Position numbers and translations under genes: made by a program. A DNA stretch of 64,000 nt from Pirellulaceae bacterium (GTDB lineage: Bacteria; Planctomycetota; Planctomycetia; Pirellulales; Pirellulaceae): assembly GCA_018402565.1 (NCBI GenBank), contig JAGYIQ010000001.1, positions 682,001 through 746,000 of the forward strand, given 5' to 3'. A model generated the notes under the pieces. It was not told the DNA's origin. It was given only the letters and a program-made list of their open reading frames with translations, and made no database searches. This document shows positions 62,042 through 64,000 of the stretch, one piece after another (within the stretch, counting starts at the first letter, position 1; the number at the start of each line of letters is the position of its first letter).

Positions 62042-64000
62042 TCACGCGTTCCGGCTGTTTTCGTAACCGTGACTCAACAGGCTCAGGAACTCGCGTTGTT
62101 GGACATCCTCCACCTTGCTCAAGTGCAAGGTGATGCGATCCACCGCCCCGGCCGTGACCATGCGTCCAGGCGTGTTTAGCTCCGCCAACCGATCAGCGGA
62201 GATGACATCGTTGGGGACATTCCAGGTGATGCGGACGGAGGGTCGCTCCTTGGTCTCGATCGTCATCCATGGGATTTTTTCGTTGCCCAGGCGGAGACAG
62301 ACCTGGCGTTCGCGCTGGTAATCCAAGGGTACGTCCGGCATCGTCTCTTCCAAGACCTGCAGGAACTGTTCCAGGACATCCGCCGGCCATTGCACTTGAT
62401 CGGGCTCTTTGAAGCCGCAGCGTGACACGTGCCACTGCTTCGTCCCCCGCGGGACGGCCTCTGCCAGGAAGACTTGATGATCGCCGCCGTGGATGTTCAG
62501 CTCTTTGGCGACGGCCGTTTCCGTGTAGTAGCGATCGTCATCGGCATCTTTGGCCGCTTCAAAGGCCTCTTGCTCGGCGGCCATTTGGTCGCGCCGCCGC
62601 TCGGCCGCCTGATACGAAGCCAATTGGGCGGCCGTCATCAAAGTCGTATCCACCGCAGGTCCGGTCGACTCGATCGTTTTGTGGAACAGCGCAAACCCGC
62701 TCTCGATGGCCGTGCGGAGAAACTTTTGAAAGCCCGGAGATTGCAGTTCTTGCGAGGAGTACAAGCGAATCTCGACCTCCTGGCTGGGGCCACGAGCTCG
62801 ACTGACCTTGACGCGGCTCTCGGTTTTCTCCTTGCCACCCGCCGCAGCAAGAGGCGCCACGCTCAGAGCCAAAGACGCCACCAGGTCGGCCGGCAAGAAG
62901 GTCTTGGGTCGCACGCGGAACTGGACCACCAGACAGTTCGAGTGGGTGGTGAAGGCTCGGAAGAACCAACCACGCGTCTTGTTGAGGAATGGCACCTCGA
63001 CCACCAATTGGTGATTCCAAAAGGTCTCGCCATACTTGCGGCTGGTCTCGATCGCATCCACCAGCGTCGTCAACATCGAGCCATCCCAACGACAGACCTG
63101 CCCCTCCCGATCCAGACGGTTGGTGGTATGCCACACGCGTCCATCGACTTCCCAGGGCATCGGTGTGGCGGCACCGACATCCTCCAGCGACAAATCCCCA
63201 TCCCCCAACAATGTGTCCGGCGTGTGAAAATAAGTCGGGCGTTCCCGATAGGGACCCTCGGCCAACGCCTCGGCCAACGCCAGCCCCGTGTGACTGCGCG
63301 GCCACCCCTGCATGAGGTTGCCCGCGGCTTTGTCTACGGCTGCGATTGGATCATCGTCGTCCCATGCCCCATCGCTGGGTAAGGCCCGCGTTTGCGACGT
63401 ACCGGCACTCGGACCGCCTACCGAATTGCCCGCCACTTTCGTCTTGCTGCGGCTGGTTTTTGTGGATTTTGTCGCGCTACCCGCAACGGTCTGCAGCGAC
63501 TTCTTGCCCCGCGTCTTCGGACGGGACGCCGCCACCAAGGGATCTTCGCCCCGAGCGTGAGCTTCCGCCATCTGGGCGTAACGCACCACATCCTCGGGTG
63601 TGCCGGCCACGACCACTTGCCCCCCGTCGACCCCGGCGTCCGGCCCCAAGTCGATCACCCAGTCGGCACACTTGATCACATCCACATTGTGTTCGATCAC
63701 AATCACAGTATTGCCCAAATCGACCAAGCGTTGCAGCACCTCCAACAGTTTGGCGATGTCGTCGAAGTGCAAACCAGTCGTCGGTTCGTCCAACAGATAC
63801 AGCGTGTTGCCGGTATCGGGACGCGACAACTCGGTCGCCAACTTCACCCGCTGAGCCTCACCACCGGAGAGCGTGGTTGCACTTTGCCCCAGTTGCAAAT
63901 AGTCCAAACCCACGTCGACCAGCGTCTGAATCACTTGGCGAATTTTGGGGATCTGCCGGAACAACTGGGCCGCTTGGCCGCAGGTTAGATTCAGGACATC
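62042..64000 (-). CDS. uvrA: Excinuclease ABC subunit A, C-terminal part with a long extension; 5' end beyond window
   Basis: Only the C-terminal 652 residues are visible, starting mid-gene at base 64000. They include the second ABC ATPase: signature [19 protein letters not shown], Walker [16 protein letters not shown], and [13 protein letters not shown]. Normal UvrA ends shortly after GTPEDVV and SHTG. Here a Lys/Ser-rich insert of about 95 residues separates those two (GTPEDVV near 63595, SHTG near 63290), and about 400 more residues follow SHTG. The extension includes a likely alpha/beta domain ([29 protein letters not shown]). UvrA finds bulky DNA lesions with UvrB. Confidence 0.92.
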   Translation of the reverse strand, partial: DVLNLTCGQAAQLFRQIPKIRQVIQTLVDVGLDYLQLGQSATTLSGGEAQRVKLATELSRPDTGNTLYLLDEPTTGLHFDDIAKLLEVLQRLVDLGNTVIVIEHNVDVIKCADWVIDLGPDAGVDGGQVVVAGTPEDVVRYAQMAEAHARGEDPLVAASRPKTRGKKSLQTVAGSATKSTKTSRSKTKVAGNSVGGPSAGTSQTRALPSDGAWDDDDPIAAVDKAAGNLMQGWPRSHTGLALAEALAEGPYRERPTYFHTPDTLLGDGDLSLEDVGAATPMPWEVDGRVWHTTNRLDREGQVCRWDGSMLTTLVDAIETSRKYGETFWNHQLVVEVPFLNKTRGWFFRAFTTHSNCLVVQFRVRPKTFLPADLVASLALSVAPLAAAGGKEKTESRVKVSRARGPSQEVEIRLYSSQELQSPGFQKFLRTAIESGFALFHKTIESTGPAVDTTLMTAAQLASYQAAERRRDQMAAEQEAFEAAKDADDDRYYTETAVAKELNIHGGDHQVFLAEAVPRGTKQWHVSRCGFKEPDQVQWPADVLEQFLQVLEETMPDVPLDYQRERQVCLRLGNEKIPWMTIETKERPSVRITWNVPNDVISADRLAELNTPGRMVTAGAVDRITLHLSKVEDVQQREFLSLLSHGYENSRNA

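Overview
The window comes from a GC-rich planctomycete, most likely a member of the Pirellulaceae (inference from gene content; no 16S rRNA is present). Lineage signals are a YTV-repeat cell-envelope protein, a cytochrome-type PSCyt1/DUF1549/DUF1553 protein paired with a DUF1501 protein, an ECF sigma factor next to a Ser/Thr kinase, a formylmethanofuran dehydrogenase subunit B gene outside archaea, a PEP-CTERM protein, and many planctomycete-type proteins without a familiar name.

Layout. 1-2542 is a truncated GAF/SpoIIE-phosphatase-like protein whose metal-binding aspartates look lost. 2755-4602 holds a small membrane protein and the YTV protein. 5311-7297 is the parAB pair, with two parS-like palindromes upstream of parA. 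7750-9096 is a DUF1015 protein. 9423-14484 runs from a small unknown gene and csrA to glgP and malQ (glycogen breakdown), with a candidate CsrA-binding hairpin in the glgP leader. 14687-18842 is the PSCyt/DUF1501 pair. 18843-20080 is a repeat island of three decayed REP-associated transposase fragments separated by a 25-bp palindrome; the last palindrome supplies the end of the neighbouring PIG-L deacetylase gene. 20923-24377 is the kinase and ECF sigma factor. 24534-29347 has galE, a DegT-type aminotransferase and a DinG-type helicase.

29557-33306 is a tight plus-strand run (PTR1-like reductase, membrane protein, dihydrouridine synthase, membrane-anchored EEP hydrolase). It converges on a minus-strand run (fhcB, gamma-glutamylcyclotransferase-like gene, unknown gene, PP2C phosphatase). 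37494-40254 has a PEGA lipoprotein, a PolB-like exonuclease, a large inverted repeat and a PEP-CTERM protein. 40290-44571 is ccoS followed by the 2-methylcitrate operon (prpD, prpC, prpB, DUF5658) for propionate use. 44795-47925 has a HEAT-like protein, tRNA-His and class II fructose-bisphosphate aldolase. 47936-49062 is an array of 14 degenerate tandem repeats.

49092-56326 is a minus-strand cluster of four genes. Its first gene joins a PilM-like actin fold to a membrane PilN-like part, as in GspL. It is followed by a PilO-like protein, a large low-complexity inner-membrane protein and a small unknown protein. I read it as the inner-membrane assembly platform of a divergent type IV pilus or type II secretion machine, and it is the best candidate here for a poorly described system. 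56684-61976 has a GH38-like protein lacking recognisable catalytic motifs, cytidylate kinase and a ClC transporter with a CLC-F-like motif. The window ends inside uvrA, which carries an unusual C-terminal extension of about 400 residues.
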